Below the pieces are notes generated by a model, which was not told the origin of the DNA, did not search any database, and was given only the letters and a program-made list of their open reading frames with translations. The translations under genes and the position numbers were made by a program. A stretch of 64,000 nt of DNA from an uncultured Bariatricus sp. (GTDB lineage Bacteria > Bacillota > Clostridia > Lachnospirales > Lachnospiraceae), in assembly GCA_934320645.1 (NCBI GenBank), contig CAKRFP010000008.1:22014-86013 (forward strand). The letters are read 5' to 3'. This document shows, piece after piece, positions 43,552-51,302 of this stretch. Position 1 is the first letter of the stretch; every line of letters starts with the position of its first letter.

Positions 43552-44199
43552 TTAATAGAGAGCCACATTCCAAAGAAAATGAGTAACTGTAAGTGAGAGA
43601 ATGCTAAATTTATCAGGGAAAAAAGTTCTTAAAGAACAATATAAAATGGAAATAATACATGTATTAATAACCTGTGTAAAAGAATAAGTAACAGGAAAAT
43701 GCATCAATCCAAAGAAAACAGAAGTAATAAAAATAGCAAAGAAATTATTTGATTTCTTTAACAAAAAAGTCAAAACAAATCCACGCCAGAGAATTTCTTC
43801 GGTCAGTACATTTAAAAGCATATTAAATATGTAGAAAAAGTTAGCTATGTTTATTCGGTCAAATTTAGCAATTATATTACGGAGTGCTTCAGAAAAAGGT
43901 GGTGGGGATAAGAAAGTAAAACGGAAAAAGATTCCCATAAATACATAAAGAACGATTCCACAAAATAATTGAATTATTGGTTTGTGGAAATGAAATCCGT
44001 ATTCTTCAAGAGACTCATGATAGGCAGAAATATAAATCATAATTGCAATTGACGGAATAATCGTAATCAATAAAAAGAGCATTTCTGAAATGAGACCATT
44101 CAAATATACATAGATAATTCTTTGCAATAATAATGCACCTGAAAGAGTATAAATTGGGAGAGCTAAAAAAAATATCCATTGTTTTGTTGTAGATTTCAT
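43552..44199 (-). CDS. CPBP-family intramembrane metalloprotease
   Basis: A 215-residue membrane protein of about six helices with the family motifs EEILWRGF (EExxxR) and FFGLMHFP (the FxxxH motif), which form the intramembrane metal site. Members process prenylated or small membrane peptides, and in Gram-positives are often tied to bacteriocin immunity or competence. It is alone and AT-rich, next to the toxin-antitoxin module; any link with it is speculative. Its promoter side overlaps the start of the truncated gene further right. Confidence 0.85.
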   Translation of the reverse strand: MKSTTKQWIFFLALPIYTLSGALLLQRIIYVYLNGLISEMLFLLITIIPSIAIMIYISAYHESLEEYGFHFHKPIIQLFCGIVLYVFMGIFFRFTFLSPPPFSEALRNIIAKFDRINIANFFYIFNMLLNVLTEEILWRGFVLTFLLKKSNNFFAIFITSVFFGLMHFPVTYSFTQVINTCIISILYCSLRTFFPDKFSILSLTVTHFLWNVALY

Positions 44200-44302
44200 A
44201 CAGAATCTCCTTTTTGATTTTTTTGTGTAGTAATTGAAAGGTCTTGTTAGTTAAACTGGAATACAGAATCTTTTTTCTTTCACATCTACAAAATGACCGC
44301 AA

Positions 44303-44581
44303 TCAATCACATGCCGCCCAATGATCAGCGCGGCGATCATTCCGGCAAATACTTTTGCGTTCACGGATCATTAGATATCCGTCGAGCCTGTATCCGTACA
44401 CGATAAAAAGCAGGGACATCACCAGAGTTGGGATGGTCAGCTCTTTAAAGAACAGCACGATCAGGACCACGCCGATTCCGGCGATAGAGAAACAATAGCC
44501 AAGCGAGATGAACCAGACAATTTTTTTAAACCCGATCGAACTGATGACCAGTGCAATAATCAGTAAAATTAGAAACTTCAT
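44303..44581 (-). pseudogene. Truncated membrane gene remnant
   Basis: 92 codons from ATG 44581: three hydrophobic helices (FLILLIIALVISSIGF, WFISLGYCFSIAGIG, IPTLVMSLLFIVYGYRL) followed by an abrupt polar tail. It looks like the N-terminus of a DUF1295/steroid-reductase-like membrane protein cut just after the LMIRERK segment. In the next frame the DNA continues with AKVFAGMIAALIIG, apparently from a different protein, so a deletion joined two fragments. There is no good ribosome site. Family assignment is from memory of the N-terminal pattern only. Confidence 0.5.
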
Positions 44582-44722
44582 ATGTATGTCTTTTTTCTGT
44601 AAAATTGAATTAGTATAATGATAACACTTTTGCGGAAACAGGTAAAGTAAAGTTATTCCGTGCTTGCATTTCCCCGAAATACCAGTTATCCTTATCAGTA
44701 TATCAGGAGGAGGCACAAAAAC

Positions 44723-45388
44723 ATGGAAGAAATAAAAAAGTTATCATGTATAGACTGTAATGTCAAGAAATGCAATGCAAAGCAGAATATAGAGAACAAC
44801 AAACCATATCCGGGATTTTGCGTGTCACATAATATGGACTTGAAAGACCGGCAGCAGGCGCTGGATACTTATCTGGGAGATGAAAAGGATCTGAAGATCA
44901 TGCGTGCAAGTGCTGAGATCGAGCACGATTTTTACTGCCAGGCAACCCGGGTGGAGGAGACGATCCGCTGGGCAAAAAAACTGGGCGCCAAGAAGATCGG
45001 AATTGCAAGCTGTGTGGGATTCTTAAAAGAAAGTCATCTGCTTGCAGGACTTCTGCGAGAGTATGGATTTGAAGTGTACGGCGTGGGCTGCAAGATCGGA
45101 GAGGTTCCAAAGACAGAGGTCGGCATTCCGGAACGGTGCGAAGAAGTTGGCGTACACATGTGTAACCCGATTCTGCAGGCGCAGATGCTGAACAAAGAGA
45201 AGACAGATATTAATATCGTGATGGGACTTTGTGTTGGCCATGACAGTCTCTTTTATAAGTATGCCGAGGCGCCAAGTACGACGCTGGTTGTAAAGGACCG
45301 TGTGCTTGGAAATAATCCGGTGGCTGCTTTGTATACGCTGGACTCTTATTACAAAAAGTTACATCATCTGAAGCTGGAGGAAAAATAA
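44723..45388 (+). CDS. DUF1847 domain-containing metal-binding protein
   Basis: A 221-residue cytoplasmic protein of unknown function, conserved in anaerobic Firmicutes. It starts with a Cys cluster (CIDCNVKKCNAK) and has further Cys residues (ASCVGF, GVGCKIGEVPK, MCNPI, GLCVGHD) that probably bind zinc or an iron-sulfur centre. AGGAGGAGG lies upstream of the ATG. The stop codon overlaps the start of the HAD hydrolase (TAATG), so the two are translationally coupled. Confidence 0.88.
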   Translation: MEEIKKLSCIDCNVKKCNAKQNIENNKPYPGFCVSHNMDLKDRQQALDTYLGDEKDLKIMRASAEIEHDFYCQATRVEETIRWAKKLGAKKIGIASCVGFLKESHLLAGLLREYGFEVYGVGCKIGEVPKTEVGIPERCEEVGVHMCNPILQAQMLNKEKTDINIVMGLCVGHDSLFYKYAEAPSTTLVVKDRVLGNNPVAALYTLDSYYKKLHHLKLEEK

Positions 45389-46110
45389 TGCTCATTCGAC
45401 ATATTTTATTTGATCTTGACGGAACGCTGCTTCCGATGAACCAGGATGAATTTGTTACTTTTTATATGCCGCTTCTGGCAAAAAAATATTTATCCGAAGG
45501 AATTTCCTTTGATCCGAAAGCATTTATCGCATCCGTGTGGAAGGGCTATGACGCGATGGTGAAAAATGACGGAAGCTGTACCAACCGGGAAGCATTCTGG
45601 AAATATATGGACGAACTGCTTCCGACGGATCCGGAGAATTCCGAACGGATTGCCCTTGATTTCTATGAAAATGAATTTAACCAGGCGATTTCAGTTACCC
45701 AGCCAAGCAGTCTTTCGGACCAGATTGTGAAAAAAGCGAAGAAAAAAGGAATTCGCACCTACCTTGCAACCAATCCGGTATTTCCAAAGGTGGCAACGGT
45801 GAACCGGATCAAATGGGCGGGACTGGATGCAGAAGATTTTGAACTGATCACGACTTACGAAGACAATTGTTACTGCAAGCCAAATACGGATTATTACCGG
45901 ACAATTCTCGAACGCTTTCAGCTTGCACCGGAAGAATGTCTGATGGTGGGAAATGATGTAGAAGAGGATCTTGCAATCCGGAAACTGGGTGTAAAGACTT
46001 TTCTTGTAACGGATACGATGGAAAATAAAAAGAACCTTCCAATCGAAAGTGATTACCAAGGATCGATGAAAGAGTTGCTTGCGTTCGTGGAAAGCCTGGA
46101 AAATGCTTAA
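45388..46110 (+). CDS. HAD-superfamily hydrolase
   Basis: A 240-residue HAD phosphatase. Motif I is LFDLDGTLLP (nucleophile Asp), motif II is TYLATNP, and motif III-IV is the Lys in YCKPNTDYY with VGNDVEEDL. A helical cap lies between motifs I and II. Its start codon shares a base with the DUF1847 stop. Substrate unknown. Confidence 0.88.
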   Translation: MLIRHILFDLDGTLLPMNQDEFVTFYMPLLAKKYLSEGISFDPKAFIASVWKGYDAMVKNDGSCTNREAFWKYMDELLPTDPENSERIALDFYENEFNQAISVTQPSSLSDQIVKKAKKKGIRTYLATNPVFPKVATVNRIKWAGLDAEDFELITTYEDNCYCKPNTDYYRTILERFQLAPEECLMVGNDVEEDLAIRKLGVKTFLVTDTMENKKNLPIESDYQGSMKELLAFVESLENA

Positions 46111-46229
46111 AAAATTATTGAAATTCCAATCTTTTATTGTAAATGCAAGGCGGACGTGGTAAATTATTCTAAGTAGTATCCGGCGGAAAACGGAGAAGAG
46201 TATATAATAAGAAACAGAGGGAAACTGAT

Positions 46230-47270
46230 ATGAAGAAAAAGTTACTTGTTGTTTGTGGTGGACAGTCCAGTGAGCATTCAATTTCACGAATTTCCTGTAA
46301 TTCAGTGATGAAGCATCTGGATAAAGATAAATATGAGATTACACTTGTCGGCATTGCAAAAGATGGGAAATGGTACATCTTAAAGCAGGAAGATAATGAC
46401 CTGTCAAAAGATACCTGGCTCAACGGAGCAGAAGCGGTAGAAGATGTATTCGGTCTTTTGAGAAGCCAGGACATAGCGTTCCCGGTACTTCACGGACTTT
46501 ATGGAGAAGACGGAACGATCCAGGGATTATTTGAACTGGTACAGCTTCCGTATGTAGGATGCCGTGTATTTGCATCCAGTGCATGTATGGATAAGATTTT
46601 TGCAAAGAAAGTATTTGAAAGTGCAGGAATCCCACAGGTCAGATCTGTATATGTGAAGAAGCGCAATGATGGAAAGCTGGTTGTAGTTGAAAAGAACATG
46701 GAGGAGACAGAAGAAGTAGAAGCTTCCATTATGAAAGAACTCGGAATGCCATGCTTCATCAAGGCAAGCCGTTCAGGATCCAGTGTTGGATGTTACCGCT
46801 GTGATAAGCAGGAGGAGCTGATTGCAAAGCTGGAAGAAGCTGCAAAGTATGATACACACATCGTTGTAGAAGAATGTGTAGACTGTATCGAGCTTGAGAC
46901 AGCCGTTCTTGGAAATGATGACATCATCGTATCCAGAGTCGGACAGATCATGCCACATGGAGAATTCTATACCTTTGAATCCAAATACGAAGATGCAGAA
47001 AGTAAGACCTGCATTCCGGCAAAAGTAGATGAAGAGATTCAGGAACAGATCCGTAAGTATGCAGTACGTGCATTTAAGGCGATAGATGGACACGGGTTGA
47101 GCCGTGTAGATTTCTTCCTGGATAAGAAGACCAATCACATTTACCTGAATGAGATCAATACCCTTCCGGGATTTACAAGTATCTCCATGTATCCGCAGTT
47201 GATGGAAGATTATGGATATAGTTATTCTGAACTGCTGGATAAGCTGATTGAGATTGCTGATGAGAACTAA
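46230..47270 (+). CDS. ddl: D-alanine--D-alanine ligase
   Basis: A 346-residue ATP-grasp ligase joining two D-alanines for peptidoglycan precursors. Motifs: VVCGGQSSEHSIS at the start, PVLHGLYGEDGTIQGL, CFIKASRSGSSVGC (ATP-grasp), VVEECVDCIELE and the metal site FFLDKKTNHIYLNEINTLPGF, read in two parts. The catalytic pattern suits D-Ala-D-Ala rather than the VanA type, but specificity is not proven. It is followed by a GC-rich terminator. Confidence 0.94.
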   Translation: MKKKLLVVCGGQSSEHSISRISCNSVMKHLDKDKYEITLVGIAKDGKWYILKQEDNDLSKDTWLNGAEAVEDVFGLLRSQDIAFPVLHGLYGEDGTIQGLFELVQLPYVGCRVFASSACMDKIFAKKVFESAGIPQVRSVYVKKRNDGKLVVVEKNMEETEEVEASIMKELGMPCFIKASRSGSSVGCYRCDKQEELIAKLEEAAKYDTHIVVEECVDCIELETAVLGNDDIIVSRVGQIMPHGEFYTFESKYEDAESKTCIPAKVDEEIQEQIRKYAVRAFKAIDGHGLSRVDFFLDKKTNHIYLNEINTLPGFTSISMYPQLMEDYGYSYSELLDKLIEIADEN

Positions 47271-47293
47271 TTACAGATAATAGAAGAATGTTT

Positions 47294-47323
47294 TGCTGCC
47301 GCCGTAACTGGCGGCAGTTTTTT
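47294..47323 (+). terminator. ddl terminator
   Basis: Eight-bp stem CTGCCGCC/GGCGGCAG, six-base loop, T6 run. Confidence 0.93.
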
Positions 47324-47434
47324 GTTGTGCAGAAATGCAAAAAGACTGTAAATATAAAAAAATACTTGAAGAAAACTGAAAATAATATATAATTAAAGTA
47401 ATACAAATGGATGGTGGAAGGAGGTAATCCTGGT

Positions 47435-47686
47435 ATGAAAAGAAGAAATATTATATTATTGATTTCGATTCCGTTAGGCATTATGTTAATTGTATATTAT
47501 GGCTATACCGCATTAGATACCTGGATCCAGTTTCAAATTATAACAGGAAATGGTATTTTGGTAGCAAATAATGAATGGATATTTTCCATTCAAAACACAT
47601 TTCTTTTCATATTGAAATGGTTTGGACCGATCTTATCAATCATATGTATATACGGAATTCTAAAATTGTTAAAAAAGAATGAATAA
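47435..47686 (+). CDS. Small two-helix membrane protein of unknown function
   Basis: An 83-residue protein with helices at about 5-25 (IILLISIPLGIMLIVYYGY) and 56-76 (FLFILKWFGPILSIICIYGI), and basic ends. AAGGAGGT lies upstream of the ATG at 47435. It is alone between ddl and the convergent pyrG, with its own terminator. Family not recognised. Confidence 0.65.
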   Translation: MKRRNIILLISIPLGIMLIVYYGYTALDTWIQFQIITGNGILVANNEWIFSIQNTFLFILKWFGPILSIICIYGILKLLKKNE

Positions 47687-47690
47687 AGAA

Positions 47691-47736
47691 AAACTCCAGA
47701 ATCAATTTTATACTGCTGATTCTGGAGTTTCTTTTA
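47691..47736. terminator. Bidirectional terminator between the small membrane gene and pyrG
   Basis: Perfect 14-bp stem AAACTCCAGAATCA/TGATTCTGGAGTTT (47691-47704 with 47717-47730), T-rich on the + strand, A-rich ahead of it for the minus strand. Confidence 0.9.
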
Positions 47737-47762
47737 CTTAGAAATGATATAATTTCACTTTA

Positions 47763-49373
47763 TTACTTCTCTTTACTATATTCCAGAGAAGCTTCCACAA
47801 ATCCCTTGAACAGCGGATGTGGTTTGTTCGGGCGGGATTTGAGTTCCGGATGTGCCTGTGTTCCGATGAACCAAGGATGTTCCGGAATTTCCACCATCTC
47901 TACGATTCTGCCGTCCGGAGAAAGTCCGGATAAGAGCATACCGTTCTGTGTAAGAGAATCACGGTAGTCATTGTTGACTTCATAACGATGACGATGACGT
48001 TCGTGGATTTCTTCCTTTCCGTATAATTTATATGCTTTTGATTCTTTGTTAAGAACACAAGGATAAGAACCAAGGCGGAGGGTTCCACCGATGTCTTCAA
48101 TACCGATCTGGTCAGGCATGATGTGGATGACCGGATGTGTGGTGTTTGGATTCAGTTCTACGCTGTGTGCATCATGATATCCGACAACGTCTCTTGCGAA
48201 TTCTACGATGGCAAGCTGCATTCCAAGGCAGAGTCCGAGGAACGGAACCTTGTGTGTTCTTGCATATTTGATGGCTTCAATCTTACCTTCGATACCGCGG
48301 TCACCGAATCCACCAGGTACGAGGATACCACTTACATCACCGAGAAGTTCATCGACATTTTCAGGTGTGACAGTTTCAGAGTCAACCCATTTGATATTTA
48401 CGGTTGTGTGGCTGTAGATGCCGCCATGTTTTAATGCTTCAACAACACTGATATATGCGTCATGGAGCTGGATATATTTGCCGACCAGGGCGACTGTTAC
48501 ATCCTGTGTCGGGTGCTTCAGGCATTCGACCATCTCTTTCCAGTCTTTCAGATCCGGTTCCGGACAGTCAAGCTTCAGGCATTCGCATACAACGGAAGCG
48601 AGATGTTCTTCTTCCATGGCGAGTGGTGCTTCGTAAAGGTATTCCACGTCCAGGTTCTGAAGAACGTGATCAGATGGCACGTTACAGAAGAGGGCGATCT
48701 TGTCTTTGATTCCCTGATCCAGTGGATGCTCGGAACGGCAGACCAGAATATCCGGCTGGATTCCCATTCCCTGTAATTCTTTTACGCTTGCCTGAGTCGG
48801 TTTGGTCTTCATCTCCTGGGAAGCATGCAGATATGGGATCAGTGTGACGTGGATCAGTGCAACATTGTCATGTCCCATATCATGCTGGAACTGACGGATA
48901 GATTCCAGGAAAGGCTGGCTTTCGATGTCTCCGACGGTTCCGCCGACTTCGATGATCGCAATCTCGGTATCTGTAGCTGCAGGATTACGATAGAAACGGC
49001 TCTTGATCTCATTCGTGATATGTGGTATGACCTGTACGGTTCCTCCACCAAAATCTCCACGACGTTCTTTCTGAAGAACGGACCAGTAAATCTTTCCTGT
49101 CGTTACGTTCGAGTTCTTGGTAAGACTTTCATCGATAAATCTTTCATAATGTCCAAGGTCAAGGTCTGTCTCAGCTCCATCGTCTGTTACAAAAACTTCA
49201 CCGTGCTGTACCGGATTCATAGTACCCGGGTCAATGTTGATGTACGGATCAAATTTCTGCATTGTAACTGTGTAACCGCGTGCCTTGAGCAGACGCCCAA
49301 GAGAAGCTGCTGTGATTCCTTTTCCAAGACCTGAGACAACGCCTCCGGTAACAAATACATACTTAACTGCCAT
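47763..49373 (-). CDS. pyrG: CTP synthase
   Basis: A 536-residue enzyme making CTP from UTP with glutamine as nitrogen donor. The N-terminal synthase domain starts VKYVFVTGGVVSGLGKG with the P-loop. The C-terminal class I glutaminase has the nucleophile in LGLCLGMQLA and the His-Glu pair in AHPEL. The start at 49373 matches the family start; the open frame extends 30 codons upstream without similarity. AAGGAGGGA lies upstream. A 200-base structured leader precedes it, so attenuation is likely. Confidence 0.96.
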   Translation of the reverse strand: MAVKYVFVTGGVVSGLGKGITAASLGRLLKARGYTVTMQKFDPYINIDPGTMNPVQHGEVFVTDDGAETDLDLGHYERFIDESLTKNSNVTTGKIYWSVLQKERRGDFGGGTVQVIPHITNEIKSRFYRNPAATDTEIAIIEVGGTVGDIESQPFLESIRQFQHDMGHDNVALIHVTLIPYLHASQEMKTKPTQASVKELQGMGIQPDILVCRSEHPLDQGIKDKIALFCNVPSDHVLQNLDVEYLYEAPLAMEEEHLASVVCECLKLDCPEPDLKDWKEMVECLKHPTQDVTVALVGKYIQLHDAYISVVEALKHGGIYSHTTVNIKWVDSETVTPENVDELLGDVSGILVPGGFGDRGIEGKIEAIKYARTHKVPFLGLCLGMQLAIVEFARDVVGYHDAHSVELNPNTTHPVIHIMPDQIGIEDIGGTLRLGSYPCVLNKESKAYKLYGKEEIHERHRHRYEVNNDYRDSLTQNGMLLSGLSPDGRIVEMVEIPEHPWFIGTQAHPELKSRPNKPHPLFKGFVEASLEYSKEK

Positions 49374-49502
49374 AGTTCCAGTTCCCTCCTTATGGTATCC
49401 TTTTTTGTGTCTACTACTCATTGTGTTCTGTAAAAAATAAGTTAGAATGTGATTTTTATTCATCAGGAAATTTCAAAAGAACCCTCTGACGGATAAAAAT
49501 AG

Positions 49503-49578
49503 AAAAAACCCCATAAAAAAATTTATGTGGCTCCCTCGCTACTTTGATTTCCCCTTGAAATCAATTCCCCTATAAAAT
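49503..49578 (-). promoter_or_regulatory. Structured pyrG leader with terminator (candidate attenuator)
   Basis: On the minus strand: GGGGAATT, hairpin GATTTC/GAAATC (49562-49557 with 49551-49546), the block GTAGCGAGGGAGC, then an 8-bp stem CCACATAA/TTATGGGG (one mismatch; 49530-49523 with 49516-49509) followed by a U6 run. The terminator sits about 130 bases before the pyrG start, so most transcripts would stop unless it is relieved. pyrG attenuation by CTP level is known in Bacillus, but the C-rich element used there is not evident here. Confidence 0.6.
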
Positions 49579-49589
49579 ACTTTAAAAGT

Positions 49590-49640
49590 ATACACCCATT
49601 CCAGAAAAAAATACAACAATTTTTTTCGAAATGGGTGTAT
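49590..49640 (-). terminator. Hairpin after the DUF1846 gene
   Basis: Perfect 11-bp stem ATACACCCATT/AATGGGTGTAT enclosing a further A-run/T-run pairing. On the minus strand it is followed by ACTTTTAAA, a weak T run. It lies between DUF1846 and the pyrG leader. Confidence 0.65.
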
Positions 49641-49664
49641 AAAAATCAGAAATATTTCATTTTC

Positions 49665-51143
49665 CTACTGATAGATCGGTTTTTTCTCATATTTTGGTTC
49701 AGATGTTACCTGGATCGATAACTTCTGGAACAGACGGATATCAACATTGGCAAGCATAACCGATACATGTGCCTGGCATCCTTTGAGGTTCGGAACCTGT
49801 CTGAGTGCCTGTTCGGCAACCGGATTGGAAGAAGCACTGATAGAAAGTGCGATCAGAGCTTCATCTATGTGAAGTCTTGGGTTCTTGCTTCCAAGGAATT
49901 CGGTTTTGACTTTCTGGATCGGTTCCAGGGCAGTCGGTGAGATCAGGTGCATATCATGATCGATTCCGGCGAGTTCTTTTAAGGCGTTCAGGATCAGGGC
50001 AGCAGATGCGCCAAGCAGATCAGAAGTTTTTCCTGTTACGATGCGTCCGTCAGGAAGCTCCAGAGCGGCAGCCGGTGCACCGGTTTCTTCAGCGCGTGCA
50101 AGAGCGGCATCAACAACCTTACGGTCATGTACGGTAACTCCTGCCTGATTCATCAGAAGCTCGACCTTATAAGTCTCTTCCTTCGGGCATTCACCGGAAA
50201 GGAAACGGTCCATGGTGCGGTAGTAGCGGCGAATGATCTCCTGACGGGAAGCTTCTTTACAGACTTCATCGTCACAGATGCAGTTACCAGCCATGTTAAC
50301 ACCCATGTCTGTTGGTGATTTGTATGGATTTTCTCCGTAAATGCGCTGAAAAATTGCACTCAGTACAGGGAAGATCTCGACGTCACGGTTGTAGTTGACG
50401 GTAGTAACACCGTAAGCTTCCAGATGGAACGGGTCGATCATATTTACATCGTTAAGGTCAGCGGTAGCTGCTTCATATGCTAAGTTGACCGGATGCTTTA
50501 ACGGGATATTCCAGATCGGGAAGGTTTCGAATTTGGCATATCCTGCGCGGACTCCGCGTTTGTGCTCATGGTAGAGCTGGGAAAGGCAGGTAGCCATCTT
50601 TCCACTTCCAGGTCCCGGTGCGGTGATGACAACCAGAGGTCTGCTTGTCTCAATATATTCGTTCCTTCCGTATCCTTCGTCACTTACGATCAGCGGGATG
50701 TTGGAAGGATAACCTTCTATTACATAATGGATATAAACTTTAATGCCAAGCTTTTCCAGACGTCCTTTGAAAAGATCGGCACTGTTCTGGCCGGAGTACT
50801 GTGTGATAACAACACTTCCGACAAAGAGACCATTGGCTTCAAATTCATCTTTCAGACGGAGAACGTCAGTGTCATAAGTGATCCCGAGGTCACCGCGGAC
50901 TTTGTTAGCCTCAATATCGGCTGCACTGATAACGATCACAATCTCTGCGGTATCCGATAATTCTTTTAGTAAATGTAATTTGCTGTCCGGCTGAAATCCC
51001 GGAAGCACGCGGGAAGCATGATAGTCATCGAAAAGCTTTCCACCGAATTCAAGATACAGTTTGTTGTCAAACTGATTGATTCGCTCACGAATGTGAGAAG
51101 ACTGCATTTGCAGGTATTTTTCATTATCAAACCCAATTTTCAT
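49665..51143 (-). CDS. DUF1846 domain-containing protein
   Basis: A 492-residue cytoplasmic protein of a family common in Firmicutes and of uncertain function. It has a P-loop-like segment APGPGSGKMATCLSQLYHEH, followed by a long conserved body (FPIWNIPLKHPVNLAYEAA, TALEPIQKVKTEFLG). Start KIGFDNEKYLQMQ is typical. The gene is monocistronic on the minus strand; on that strand TTGTAA-18-TATACT lies upstream. It diverges from ftsH. Confidence 0.88.
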   Translation of the reverse strand: MKIGFDNEKYLQMQSSHIRERINQFDNKLYLEFGGKLFDDYHASRVLPGFQPDSKLHLLKELSDTAEIVIVISAADIEANKVRGDLGITYDTDVLRLKDEFEANGLFVGSVVITQYSGQNSADLFKGRLEKLGIKVYIHYVIEGYPSNIPLIVSDEGYGRNEYIETSRPLVVITAPGPGSGKMATCLSQLYHEHKRGVRAGYAKFETFPIWNIPLKHPVNLAYEAATADLNDVNMIDPFHLEAYGVTTVNYNRDVEIFPVLSAIFQRIYGENPYKSPTDMGVNMAGNCICDDEVCKEASRQEIIRRYYRTMDRFLSGECPKEETYKVELLMNQAGVTVHDRKVVDAALARAEETGAPAAALELPDGRIVTGKTSDLLGASAALILNALKELAGIDHDMHLISPTALEPIQKVKTEFLGSKNPRLHIDEALIALSISASSNPVAEQALRQVPNLKGCQAHVSVMLANVDIRLFQKLSIQVTSEPKYEKKPIYQ

Positions 51144-51246
51144 AAAGTTCCATCCTTTTTGTCCATATTTTTACTTTCATAGAAGCAATCCAAACCTAGT
51201 ATACTATAAAATATGACTTTTTTACAATCTTTTCATAAATTTTTCA

Positions 51247-51275
51247 TTGATTTCTAAAAAACGCCTACTTATAAT
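51247..51275 (+). promoter_or_regulatory. ftsH promoter
   Basis: TTGATT (51247-51252), 17-bp spacer, TATAAT (51270-51275). AGGAGGT follows directly before the ATG. Confidence 0.82.
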
Positions 51276-51302
51276 AGAGAAGACGACATTTAGGAGGTAG
51301 GT

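Noticed and set aside
48825..49334. 169-residue plus-strand frame inside pyrG
   Set aside because: Shadow of pyrG; no ribosome site, no known domain.
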